DNA from: Enterococcus sp.
Lineage (GTDB): Bacteria; Bacillota; Bacilli; Lactobacillales; Enterococcaceae
Assembly: GCF_022711995.1 (NCBI RefSeq)
Contig: NZ_JALAHI010000111.1
Location: 1 to 46,670, forward strand
Direction of reading: 5' to 3'
DNA: 46,670 nucleotides
Below, one piece after another: positions 19,559-27,641 of this stretch. Within the stretch, counting starts at the first letter, position 1. Each line of letters begins with the position of its first letter. The notes under the pieces are model-generated. The model did no database searches, was not told the DNA's origin, and saw only the letters and a program-made list of their open reading frames with translations. The translations under genes were made by a program, and so were the position numbers.

Positions 19559-19596
19559 AGAAAAAGCCAGAACACGCATTGTGCTCTAGCTTTTTT
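19559..19596 (-). terminator. Terminator after rpoZ
   Basis: On the minus strand a 10-bp stem with two G-U pairs (GCTAGAGCAC with GTGTTCTGGC) and a short loop is followed by TTTTTCTTTT. It begins just after the rpoZ stop and separates gmk-rpoZ from the priA group. Confidence 0.8.
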
Positions 19597-19602
19597 AATT
19601 GT

Positions 19603-19908
19603 CTACAGATTCTGTTCGTCACGAATCCGTGCTTCCAGTTCCTTTTGCTCTTGGTCTTTTTGAGCTTTGCGTTCTTCTTGCTCCATTTTTAAGCGCGCAC
19701 GCTTAATTTCTGGATGCGGATCATTTACAACAAGCTCTGCTTCGATTTCTTCTAATGCTTGTCCTACGCTTTTTACTGAGTCAAATTGTTCCAACATTGC
19801 TTGCGCACCGGCATCTAATTCATGCGCACGTTTGCTGGCTAAAATCACTAAGGAATACTTTGAGTTCACACGATCCAATAATGAATCGATTGAAGGTTTT
19901 AACATCAT
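19603..19908 (-). CDS. rpoZ: RNA polymerase omega subunit
   Basis: A 101-aa subunit that helps assemble the polymerase by holding beta-prime. Visible: conserved N-terminal [10 protein letters not shown] and [14 protein letters not shown]; the C-terminal third is highly charged and variable, as in other Lactobacillales. It starts 5 bases after the gmk stop, with GAGGAG inside the end of gmk, so the two genes are coupled. Confidence 0.95.
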   Translation of the reverse strand: MMLKPSIDSLLDRVNSKYSLVILASKRAHELDAGAQAMLEQFDSVKSVGQALEEIEAELVVNDPHPEIKRARLKMEQEERKAQKDQEQKELEARIRDEQNL

Positions 19909-19913
19909 TATTT

Positions 19914-20540
<627 letters not shown>

Positions 20541-20563
20541 TCACTGACTTTTGCTTAACGTCT

Positions 20564-20592
20564 ATTTTGCACTTTTTTTCAGCAACTTTCAA
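20564..20592 (-). promoter_or_regulatory. Promoter of gmk-rpoZ
   Basis: Minus strand TTGAAA (20587-20592), 17-base spacer, CAAAAT (20564-20569). A second -10-like TATAAT occurs further upstream near 20600 without a good -35. Confidence 0.5.
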
Positions 20593-20649
20593 GAGCTACT
20601 TTATTATAATGGGAAATTCATGAAATTACTACTCATCTTCCCTTTTACT

Positions 20650-20931
20650 TTAAAAGCCCATATTACTTAGCGTATTGATCACACCTGCTAATTCGTCTTT
20701 TGTCGTAATTGCTTTCTCCGTAGGATCTTCTACCTCTTGACAATCGATGCGAACAATATAACGTCTGTTCAACGATACTGCATTTCCGTCAACTAGAATT
20801 TGTAAAAACTCTTGATCAATCGCAACACAAGCATCTTGCCAGGCATCAAAATTTTCTTTATCTGATGGAACATTTCGTTTGATAACATTTTTTCCACTTA
20901 ATTCATGAAAAGTAATATCATAGTATTTCAT
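20650..20931 (-). CDS. Small conserved hypothetical protein
   Basis: A 93-aa soluble, acidic protein that I do not recognise. It has no membrane segment or signal peptide and only two Cys. The alternation of strands and helices suggests a small alpha/beta fold. It starts 12 bases after the yicC stop and lies before gmk, so it is probably co-transcribed with yicC. The position in a core operon suggests a real housekeeping gene; no function is proposed. Confidence 0.75.
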   Translation of the reverse strand: MKYYDITFHELSGKNVIKRNVPSDKENFDAWQDACVAIDQEFLQILVDGNAVSLNRRYIVRIDCQEVEDPTEKAITTKDELAGVINTLSNMGF

Positions 20932-20943
20932 TATTAGTCGCCC

Positions 20944-21828
20944 CTATTCGATATTTTGTACTTGCTCTCTTATTTTTTCAATAATCGTCTTCATCTGTAC
21001 TACAATGTTCTTGATTTCAATTGGACTGGACTTGGAACCGATAGTATTTACTTCACGATTCATTTCTTGAATCAAAAAGTCTAGTTCTCGTCCAATCGGC
21101 GCTTTTGCCTCCAGCAATGTGGTCATGGAATCTAAATGGATCATCATTCGATCCAGCTCTTCATGAATATCTCCCCGTTCCAACAAAATCGCCATCTCTG
21201 TCAGCAGTCGCTCTTGATCGATTTGCTCACCTAAGTATTCCGTCAATTTTTTCTCAAAACGCTGACGGTGATCGACTTCATAAACGGCAACAAACTCCTG
21301 TAATTCCATGATTTTGCCAAGTAATTGCTGTTGATTTTCTTTTAGCACTTGGTAAATTCCTTGTCCTTCAACTTCACGGCTTTGATCAATCGCGGTTAGG
21401 GCCCGAGACAACGCAGCCAACACACCTTGCGCCAACTGATCATCCTCCTGTTGTTTTTCTCGGATATCAAGAAACGCTTCGTGGAGAATAAATTTTTCCA
21501 AAAGATTTTTCTTCGATAGCTCGTTTACATTTAGTCTCTGCGCAGCTTCTTCTTCAACCTGATTCAAAAAAGGAACCAATAAATCCCATTGGACGACCAC
21601 TTCTTTATGCGCCGCATTCTTTTCGTTCAATGTCAGATAAAGCTCTACCCGACCACGTTGCAATACTTTTTTGACTTCTTGTCGAATCGTTGCTTCCAAA
21701 TCATTCAATTGTTTGGGCATGCGCAGCTGCAAATCCATAAATCGCTGATTGACACTTTTAATCTCAATCTCTATTTGATAATCAGCTGTTTCGCCATTCC
21801 CTTTACCAAATCCTGTCATGCTTTTCAT
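20944..21828 (-). CDS. yicC: YicC/YloC family endoribonuclease
   Basis: Conserved protein usually found beside gmk; E. coli YicC is reported to be an endoribonuclease. Visible: N-terminal MKSMTGFGKG signature (about 1-155, YicC-like domain) and the C-terminal DUF1732 region with RELDFLIQEMNREVNTIGSKS near 255-275. 294 aa is normal. It follows the PC4-like gene by 13 bases and may share a transcript with it. Confidence 0.92.
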   Translation of the reverse strand: MKSMTGFGKGNGETADYQIEIEIKSVNQRFMDLQLRMPKQLNDLEATIRQEVKKVLQRGRVELYLTLNEKNAAHKEVVVQWDLLVPFLNQVEEEAAQRLNVNELSKKNLLEKFILHEAFLDIREKQQEDDQLAQGVLAALSRALTAIDQSREVEGQGIYQVLKENQQQLLGKIMELQEFVAVYEVDHRQRFEKKLTEYLGEQIDQERLLTEMAILLERGDIHEELDRMMIHLDSMTTLLEAKAPIGRELDFLIQEMNREVNTIGSKSSPIEIKNIVVQMKTIIEKIREQVQNIE

Positions 21829-21841
21829 TCGTTTCTTCCTT

Positions 21842-22057
21842 TCACATAGAAAGCAGTGCTTTTTTTAATTCGGTGAATTCTTCATTTGATAACGTCAACC
21901 CTTTGCCCATCTTCTCATGTCCTGGACTCCAGTCTCGCAAGTCAAATTTAGGCGGCCGGCCATTCCAACTGACCAAGTTTAACTCTTTTCGCCAGCCTTT
22001 GGGGTTTTCCGAAAGAACAGCGATTTCCTCTACAATCTCGTAAGAAAAATTATCCAT
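21842..22057 (-). CDS. YdbC family PC4-like single-stranded nucleic acid-binding protein
   Basis: A 71-aa protein with the PC4/YdbC pattern of curved beta strands and a C-terminal helix: an EEIAVLSE start, KGWRKELNLVSWNGRPPKFDLRDW in the middle and GKGLTLSNEEFTELKKAL at the end. Lactococcal YdbC of this family binds ssDNA and RNA. The start overlaps the last 8 bases of the patatin gene, indicating translational coupling. Its cellular role is unproven; a part in transcription or DNA repair is possible. Confidence 0.82.
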   Translation of the reverse strand: MDNFSYEIVEEIAVLSENPKGWRKELNLVSWNGRPPKFDLRDWSPGHEKMGKGLTLSNEEFTELKKALLSM

Positions 22058-23708
22058 TGTTTTCCTCTCCTTTAAAAAAATAAGCCAGATAGGCTGCCAA
22101 TACAGCTAATTCTGGATACCGCGAACGAATCTGCTGAAATGCCGGTGTTTCAATTTGTTGGGTTCGGTAAAAGAACAAAAAACGCTTTTGATCAGATAAC
22201 AAAAAGAATTGCTCGCGATAGTAATACAACCATTCTGACACTGACCATACGTCTGTTTCTTTCGTTGGTTCGGCAGTGATTTTCTCGCGTATCTCGTGCA
22301 AAAAAGAATCCCTGGTATAAACGACGGTCGGTGACAGATGTAACAATCTGCCTATACACTCCAAAAAGACCCGATCACAAACTTCTAAAGATACCTCCTG
22401 CTGATATAACTTACGCACTTTCTTCCAAAATTCCTTTTTTTTCATCAATGCGTACAATCGCGGTGCATCTTGTCGAAGCAGATGAACGAATGGCTTCCAC
22501 GAATCGTTGAAGACCTCTTCATCAAAAGTATACCAATAGCCACTGAACTTGCCAAAATATTTCATCGTTTCTAAATACCCAAGAGTCATATTTTCTAAAG
22601 AACGTTTGGCATCAAAAATCAAAAAACTACCGAGAGTCCAAGGTGAAGCAATCTGAATCTGTGCAATGGATTCTGACACTTGAACCTTCTTGTTGATCCC
22701 AGGGCCTTGCACATCAACGGCAATGACTTCTGTAGCTCCTCGATCAATTGCTACATCAATCGGCAAGTTGTTGCGATACCCGCCATCTATATAATAGACG
22801 TCATCAATCAACTGTGCCTGCATTGCTGGATAAAAAGATGCGGATGCCAGCAACCATTGCAAAGCGCGATCAATTTCAGTTGGATCAAATTGATAAACAA
22901 TCTCTTTGAAATCCGGCAGACGAGTCGTACAAAGCAGTAGCTGACTTTTGCTGGCATTAAATTTGTCTGCATCAAAAGTCGCTGCTAACAGCTGAGCTAA
23001 TGGTTTTGTACTTGCGCCATTGTCTTTTAGTGCTGTCTTTACAAGAGAACGTAATTGTTCGATCATATCTAACAATGTTTCTGTTTTAGCAGCAGCTTTG
23101 GGGTATTGTAAAACTTGGTCACTAGAAATATTCGTCCATAATTTCTCTGCAGCTTCAATATCATCCATCAAAATTAATGCACCATTCAGCGCCCCAACTG
23201 ATGTTCCAGCTACCCATTCAAATGTGACTCTCTGTTTTTTTAGCGCTTGCCACACACCAATTTGATAAGCGCCATGAGCGCCACCACCACCTAAAACAAA
23301 AGCTGTATGATAAGGTAGTTGTTTGTCATATCCCTGCTTCCTGCGCCTGTATCCCCGTCCTGCAAACCACTGATCTAAGATGGGGTTTCTTGTCATTTCC
23401 CAAACTATCCTGTCTACGAAACGGCTTCTAGCAAAACTCTCAGTCATTGCAACCAGTGACTTCCAAGTAAATGCATCACTTGGTATCTGTAACAGATTCT
23501 GAATGGTCAAAATCGTCCCTTCGTGGACACAGGACAAATACACTGTTCCTCGTTGATTTGTCAACCGCCATCCTTGCTCATTGACCACTGATTGAAAAGC
23601 CGCTCGTGCCTGTGAATGACTAGCGAAAAAAGGGAAAACTAGTTGGCTTTGTTGAAACGCCTCTTGGGATAAATACAAATCAGAAAAATAAATTTTTGCA
23701 GTCTTCAT
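22050..23708 (-). CDS. Patatin-like phospholipase (intracellular RssA/NTE-like)
   Basis: A 552-aa predicted lipid acyl hydrolase. The Ser-Asp dyad parts are all present: oxyanion GGGGAHGAYQIG near 140-150, nucleophile elbow GTSVG near 165-170, and the Asp in DGGYRNNLP. The N-terminal 130 and C-terminal 200 residues are outside the patatin core and not recognised. There is no signal peptide, so it probably acts in the cytoplasm or on the inner membrane face. Start at 23708: GAGGAGGAG is well placed, and the longer frame would start inside the sortase terminator. Substrate unknown. Confidence 0.85.
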   Translation of the reverse strand: MKTAKIYFSDLYLSQEAFQQSQLVFPFFASHSQARAAFQSVVNEQGWRLTNQRGTVYLSCVHEGTILTIQNLLQIPSDAFTWKSLVAMTESFARSRFVDRIVWEMTRNPILDQWFAGRGYRRRKQGYDKQLPYHTAFVLGGGGAHGAYQIGVWQALKKQRVTFEWVAGTSVGALNGALILMDDIEAAEKLWTNISSDQVLQYPKAAAKTETLLDMIEQLRSLVKTALKDNGASTKPLAQLLAATFDADKFNASKSQLLLCTTRLPDFKEIVYQFDPTEIDRALQWLLASASFYPAMQAQLIDDVYYIDGGYRNNLPIDVAIDRGATEVIAVDVQGPGINKKVQVSESIAQIQIASPWTLGSFLIFDAKRSLENMTLGYLETMKYFGKFSGYWYTFDEEVFNDSWKPFVHLLRQDAPRLYALMKKKEFWKKVRKLYQQEVSLEVCDRVFLECIGRLLHLSPTVVYTRDSFLHEIREKITAEPTKETDVWSVSEWLYYYREQFFLLSDQKRFLFFYRTQQIETPAFQQIRSRYPELAVLAAYLAYFFKGEENNG

Positions 23709-23732
23709 CCGACTCCTCCTCGAAGCAAAAAA

Positions 23733-23782
23733 GAAACCACGGATGATCACTGAAATTTTCTGACATCATTCGTGGTATTCTT
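23733..23782 (-). terminator. Terminator of the sortase gene
   Basis: Minus-strand stem of about 14 bp (ACCACGAATGAT with ATCATCCGTGGT, one mismatch) followed by TTTCTTTTTT. Lies between the sortase stop and the patatin start. Confidence 0.8.
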
Positions 23783-23787
23783 ATCAT

Positions 23788-24501
23788 TTAAAAAGTCCGC
23801 TGTTCCATATTGAATGCAGCCTTCATATCTTTTGTCGCATCAGCTACTGGCGTAACCGATTCTAGATCGCCTTGAACCACGCGCCTGGTTACTCCGCCCA
23901 TTTCACCACAGGTAATCAACGTGATCATTTTTCTCCCTGCTACTTCATCTAATAAGTAAACATCTGTGGGCTGAACCCGAACGGTTGACGTTGCTTTATA
24001 CGTATAAATATTTTCTAAATCTGTAATATAAATCGTTGCACCTATAGCAACATCATCTAAAGGTGTAAACAAAAGGTCTGGTGACTGAGCACGATGGCTT
24101 GCTAACGCATAGTTTCCTTCGCCCATTTTTTGTGTTGGACTAAGGGTACCCGCCCCATACAACAATGCTTCATTCGATAATCCTTTAAATATCGGCAAAT
24201 TAATCGCCACACTCGGTATCGCTACACCACCGATCACCGGTAATACGCTATGACTTAGTTGCGCTTTAAGAACTGCTTCTGAGCTGGCCGGTTCGACGGC
24301 ATCGAAATCAAAAGTAGTATCTGCTTTCATATTCTTTTCAACATCGGCTCTAGATATCTCGGAAACTGCGTAAGCATCTCCATTTTGTTTGATCAAAAAA
24401 TTTTTAATTTGATTATTAAAAATCAAAGCAAGTCCAATCAATAACAGAAGCACCAAGAATAGATTAGTGAGCCAATGGAATAAAGTCCGTTTCTTTTTCA
24501 T
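23788..24501 (-). CDS. srtA: Class A sortase (SrtA)
   Basis: Membrane transpeptidase that cleaves LPXTG proteins and anchors them to peptidoglycan. Visible: N-terminal membrane anchor (about 8-30), catalytic His in LASHRAQ, catalytic Cys in TLITC, and Arg in TRRVVQ shortly after. There is no C-terminal membrane segment, as expected for class A. I use the ATG at 24501 (MKKKRTLFHW), with GGAG about 11 bases upstream, instead of the first ATG at 24537. Apparently a single-gene unit. Confidence 0.9.
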   Translation of the reverse strand: MKKKRTLFHWLTNLFLVLLLLIGLALIFNNQIKNFLIKQNGDAYAVSEISRADVEKNMKADTTFDFDAVEPASSEAVLKAQLSHSVLPVIGGVAIPSVAINLPIFKGLSNEALLYGAGTLSPTQKMGEGNYALASHRAQSPDLLFTPLDDVAIGATIYITDLENIYTYKATSTVRVQPTDVYLLDEVAGRKMITLITCGEMGGVTRRVVQGDLESVTPVADATKDMKAAFNMEQRTF

Positions 24502-24626
24502 TATTTTTTCGTCTCCATTTTTTATTACCCTTATCATAAAAAAATCAGATCATCCGCGCCAATTTTGAATTTTTTTAATAAAAAAGCAATGTTTTTTGTC
24601 TAAAAAAAAAACAAGTCTTAAAAATT

Positions 24627-24654
24627 GTTTTTTCCGTTATTTTGTAATATAACT
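24627..24654 (+). promoter_or_regulatory. Likely promoter of the 24729 gene
   Basis: TTGTTT, a 17-base spacer and TATAAC on the plus strand, in the AT-rich divergent region between the sortase gene and the 24729 gene. A later TAGAAT near 24696 is an alternative -10. Confidence 0.4.
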
Positions 24655-24728
24655 TTAAACGAAAAGATACAAGCAATTTGATACACTTTATTGTAGAATG
24701 GACTTATTATAGGGAGGGATCAACGGGC

Positions 24729-25511
24729 ATGTCGAACATGATTTACGTACATATTGATACAACAAGCAATGCCATCTCGACTCGTGGACTGGATGTTCAA
24801 GATTTCAATAAGAGCATTATTCACCAACCAAAAAATCTATTGTTACTTGATCCCTCTAGTGAATTTGGTGAATTTGAATCACATACGGGACTAAAGATTA
24901 TCCGGGGCATTGAAGATGTCCAGCTTTTCTTTCAACAGCTTAATCGCGGTCGGGTCAGTGAAGAAATCAAATGGATCGATTTTAATGATGTAGAAATGGT
25001 CAAAGAATTAACTCCTTTGGAAATTTCAGAATTGTTATATTTTGGACATATGAAAACACATCTTCATTCTCCGTTTTTCTATAAACTGCAAAACAACTTT
25101 GTTTATTTCGACCTCAAAGATCAGCGCTCCCGTGTCTATTACCGCTACCTTGATGAATATTATCGGATTTTGGCTGACAAAATCACTCACATCGTTCTAG
25201 AAAAAATAAATGATCGTCGCTCTTTTTTCAAGAAACCCACTTCGGTCTCTAAGCTTGATTTAAATCTACTAAAAGACTTACGAGGCGTGATGCAGGAAGG
25301 AATCATTTTTTGTTTTCGCCAAGAGCAATTAGTAGATAAGACTTACACAATCCCGATTTATTTGGTCGAAGAATCTGGGCTTAAAAATAGTCACCTTTCC
25401 CTAAAGGAAGACTATCAAGTAGCAACCCTTAGCTATTATGCAAATAAAAAAGAATGGCAACTAGAGTTAGATCAAGACGATCTGGCTTTTGGCTTTATTG
25501 ATAAAAAATGA
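24729..25511 (+). CDS. Conserved hypothetical protein, function unknown
   Basis: A 260-aa soluble protein without signal peptide, membrane segment or motif that I recognise. It contains an aromatic-rich central part (HLHSPFFYKLQNNFVYFDL then RVYYRYLDEYYRI) and acidic ends. Start at 24729 rather than 24678: GGGAGG lies about 9 bases before this ATG, while the upstream ATG has no ribosome site and would sit at the likely transcription start. Flanked by the sortase and thiT genes on the opposite strand, so it is its own unit. Confidence 0.75.
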   Translation: MSNMIYVHIDTTSNAISTRGLDVQDFNKSIIHQPKNLLLLDPSSEFGEFESHTGLKIIRGIEDVQLFFQQLNRGRVSEEIKWIDFNDVEMVKELTPLEISELLYFGHMKTHLHSPFFYKLQNNFVYFDLKDQRSRVYYRYLDEYYRILADKITHIVLEKINDRRSFFKKPTSVSKLDLNLLKDLRGVMQEGIIFCFRQEQLVDKTYTIPIYLVEESGLKNSHLSLKEDYQVATLSYYANKKEWQLELDQDDLAFGFIDKK

Positions 25512-25550
25512 CTTGCTCTCCTGTTTGATTTGGAGAACAAGTCTTTTTTT
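25511..25550 (+). terminator. Terminator after the 24729 gene
   Basis: Arms ACTTGCTCTCC (25511-25521) and GGAGAACAAGT (25532-25542) with one mismatch, followed by seven T. It overlaps the stop codon. It may also serve thiT from the other side. Confidence 0.82.
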
Positions 25551-26130
25551 AAGCTGTCCGATTTAAATAGTCATCTTTCGGTACAAATACCTCTGGGGAT
25601 GTTCGATAAGCAATTAGTAAGACAATTGCCGTAACGATTGCTGTAGCAAGTCCACTGGCGGTATTCATTACCAGAGAGAAAAGCCATGGTTTCATTCCCC
25701 ATAGAGCGTATGCCCCCCAATAAACCCAGCCGGCAAGAAAGTGCCAAAAATAGCGAGCAAAAGCGCCTGTGAAGGTTGCTTGTACAAGTAGTCGTTGCAC
25801 GCTACCCTTTGAACCATTTCTAATTGCCAAATGAATGTTGTTTGCATAAAGTCCGGCAAAACCCACAAATGTAAAAGCAAATGGATACTCAATCAACACT
25901 TGCAGCACACTCAAAAACCACACTTTGCCTAATGGAAAGTGCAACAACCCCCACACCAGTCCTGCCATTAACCCTGGTTTCCATCCTCTACGAATAGCAA
26001 ATATTGTTAACGGAATTTGCCCTAAAGAAATTGAGAAACTACTTCCAAAGTCCAGTGGAATCAGCGACAGTACCATCGCCAGTGCAGCCATAATCGTTCC
26101 TTCTATCCAAATTTTTGTACCATTTCCCAC
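25549..26130 (-). CDS. thiT: Thiamine ECF transporter S component ThiT
   Basis: A 193-aa membrane protein with about six helices that binds thiamine outside and works with the shared ECF energising module (EcfAA'T, encoded elsewhere). The family's aromatic thiamine-binding segment is visible as FWHFLAGWVYWGAYALWG. The start is a GTG at 26130 with AAAGGAGGAG seven bases upstream. Expression is controlled by the TPP riboswitch directly upstream, which independently supports the substrate. Confidence 0.92.
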   Translation of the reverse strand: MGNGTKIWIEGTIMAALAMVLSLIPLDFGSSFSISLGQIPLTIFAIRRGWKPGLMAGLVWGLLHFPLGKVWFLSVLQVLIEYPFAFTFVGFAGLYANNIHLAIRNGSKGSVQRLLVQATFTGAFARYFWHFLAGWVYWGAYALWGMKPWLFSLVMNTASGLATAIVTAIVLLIAYRTSPEVFVPKDDYLNRTA

Positions 26131-26137
26131 AAAAAAA

Positions 26138-26172
26138 CTCCTCCTTTAGAATCATCACAATTCACAAAGGAG
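26138..26172 (-). promoter_or_regulatory. Expression platform of the TPP riboswitch: Shine-Dalgarno and anti-Shine-Dalgarno
   Basis: The thiT ribosome site AAAGGAGGAG (26138-26147) is complementary to CTCCTTT (26166-26172). The same CTCCTTTGTG (26163-26172) can pair instead with CACAAAGGGGAG at the 5' edge of the aptamer. A further 7-bp hairpin (GAAGTGT/ACACTTC) lies at 26172-26188. No T run follows, so control of translation is more likely than termination. Confidence 0.65.
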
Positions 26173-26194
26173 AAGTGTTAGACACTTCAACTCG

Positions 26195-26281
26195 TCACAA
26201 TTCCTACGTTCGCATGATCGAAACAGGTACGAAGGGTTTAGAGTACTCTCATTCTCAGCCTTTTCAGACTCCCCTTTGTGA
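26195..26281 (-). ncRNA. TPP (THI-box) riboswitch aptamer upstream of thiT
   Basis: The conserved blocks appear in order on the minus strand: GGGGAGTC, CTGAGA (in AAGGCTGAGAATGAG), ACCCTT, ACCTG, and GCGAACGTAGGAA. The closing stem P1 is TCACAA (26276-26281) with TTGTGA (26195-26200). It sits about 70 bases before thiT. Confidence 0.92.
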
Positions 26282-26390
26282 TTAGATTCTATTTTATTTT
26301 GCTCGCATTGCTGCAAGTCATCTTCAAGAATACCACAAAATAAAAAAAAGGAAAGAAAACTCGCTTTGATAAAAAAGAAGAGGTTGAGAC

Positions 26391-26482
26391 AGAAGTGTGA
26401 AGCTCCGAGAAATAAGGAGAAATACATGGAAATTGCTTTTCAAATTTTTGGGTATTTCGTCTTATTTCTCGAAGTTACTTCT
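26391..26482. repeat. Enterococcal-type intergenic inverted-repeat element, right end truncated
   Basis: Nested arms: AGAAGT/ACTTCT (26391-26396, 26477-26482), CGAGAAATAAG/CTTATTTCTCG (26406-26416, 26461-26471) and GAAATAC/GTATTTC (26419-26425, 26452-26458). The left flank AGAGGTTGAGAC has no complementary partner on the right, as if that end was lost. Non-coding; together with the riboswitch and the next hairpin it fills 26131-26565. Confidence 0.65.
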
Positions 26483-26507
26483 GATCCCGCCGTTTAGACG
26501 TGTTAAA

Positions 26508-26546
26508 AGCTTGGGACAAAAGTGTTTTTTACTTTTGTCCCAAGCT
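26508..26546. terminator. Terminator of prs (GGGACAAAAGT-type hairpin)
   Basis: Perfect 16-bp arms AGCTTGGGACAAAAGT (26508-26523) and ACTTTTGTCCCAAGCT (26531-26546) around a short T-rich loop, with T-rich tails on both sides. It follows the prs stop. Confidence 0.85.
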
Positions 26547-26565
26547 CTTAACTTTTTTATCATTT

Positions 26566-27540
26566 TTAAATCGATAATTTTGATTCAAACAGTGGGCTAA
26601 CAGGTTTATTCTCATGAATCCGCTTGATTGCTTCTCCCATCAATGCACTAACACTGATTTCGTCAATCTTTTCAGATTTACGATCTTCTGGTAAGAAGAT
26701 TGAATCAGTAACTACTAAATGCTCGATAGCAGAATCTTCGATCCGTTGCAAAGCAGGGCCTGATAAAACAGGATGTGTACAAGATGCGTAGACACTTTTG
26801 GCACCAGCTTGTTTTAATGCATTCGCTGCTAGAGTAATTGTTCCAGCTGTATCGATCATGTCATCGATCAAGACACACGTCTTACCTTCTACATGACCAA
26901 TGATATTCATTACTTCAGCAACATTTGCTTTTGGACGTCGTTTATCAATGATCGCGATTGGTGATTTTAAGAATTCCGCTAATTTACGCGCGCGAGTCAC
27001 TCCGCCGTGGTCTGGTGAAACGACTACAACGTCATCTCCTTGAATATCTCTTTCCAAGAAATAATTAGCAATCAACGGAGCACCCATTAAATGATCTACA
27101 GGAATATCAAAAAATCCTTGAATTTGTGAAGCATGTAGATCTAAGGTAACCATCCGATTTGCGCCAGCTTTTTCGATCATGTTCGCAACCAATTTGGCAG
27201 TAATTGGTTCCCGTGAACGAGCCTTACGATCTTGTCTCGCATAACCATAATAAGGCATTACTACGTTGATCGTTTTCGCACTTGCTCGTTTCAAGGCATC
27301 AATCATGATTAATAATTCCATTAGGTTATCGTTTACTGGACTGCTTGTGGATTGAATAACATAGACGTGTGAACCACGAATACTTTCTTCAATGTTGACT
27401 TGTATCTCGCCATCGCTAAATTGGTTCACTGAACACTTACCTAATTCCACACCTACTGCAGCTGCGATCTTTTCAGCTAACGGACGATTAGAATTCAGCG
27501 AAAAAATCTTCAATCTTGGATCAAAATAATGATTTGACAT
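26566..27540 (-). CDS. prs: Ribose-phosphate pyrophosphokinase
   Basis: Makes PRPP from ribose-5-phosphate and ATP for nucleotide, His and Trp synthesis. Visible: N-terminal regulatory-flap region [33 protein letters not shown], and the PRPP-binding signature [13 protein letters not shown]. 324 aa from the ATG at 27540, which has GGAGG six bases upstream; the in-frame ATG at 27567 lies in the terminator tail. Last gene of purR-glmU-prs, with an apparent own promoter. PurR uses PRPP as effector, linking the two ends of the cluster. Confidence 0.96.
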   Translation of the reverse strand: MSNHYFDPRLKIFSLNSNRPLAEKIAAAVGVELGKCSVNQFSDGEIQVNIEESIRGSHVYVIQSTSSPVNDNLMELLIMIDALKRASAKTINVVMPYYGYARQDRKARSREPITAKLVANMIEKAGANRMVTLDLHASQIQGFFDIPVDHLMGAPLIANYFLERDIQGDDVVVVSPDHGGVTRARKLAEFLKSPIAIIDKRRPKANVAEVMNIIGHVEGKTCVLIDDMIDTAGTITLAANALKQAGAKSVYASCTHPVLSGPALQRIEDSAIEHLVVTDSIFLPEDRKSEKIDEISVSALMGEAIKRIHENKPVSPLFESKLSI

Positions 27541-27572
27541 GAGAACCTCCACTTTCTTTGCGTTCATCTGGC

Positions 27573-27620
27573 AAAAAGACTACTATTTCACCAGAATCTT
27601 CTTCCTAGTAAATAGTAGTC
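27573..27620 (-). terminator. Hairpin between glmU and prs
   Basis: Perfect 11-bp arms (27610-27620 and 27578-27588 on the minus strand: GACTACTATTT, AAATAGTAGTC) followed by TTTTT at 27573-27577. It should end most glmU transcripts. Its 5' arm contains the prs -10 (TACTAT). Confidence 0.78.
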
Positions 27621-27640
27621 ATTTTTGTTAAATAAATCAA
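27612..27640 (-). promoter_or_regulatory. Promoter of prs, overlapping the glmU terminator
   Basis: Minus strand TTGATT (27635-27640), exactly 17 bases, TACTAT (27612-27617). The -35 begins just after the glmU stop. A transcript starting about 7 bases on would lack the 5' arm of the hairpin. Confidence 0.55.
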
Positions 27641-27641
27641 G

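Noticed and set aside
21842-24501. Phage defence island (patatin plus ssDNA-binding protein plus sortase)
   Set aside because: No nucleotide cyclase, nuclease, toxin or mobile-element gene is adjacent; neighbours are core genes with a conserved order.
26155-26427. 90-aa open frame between thiT and prs
   Set aside because: It covers the TPP riboswitch and has no ribosome site; the sequence is explained as RNA.
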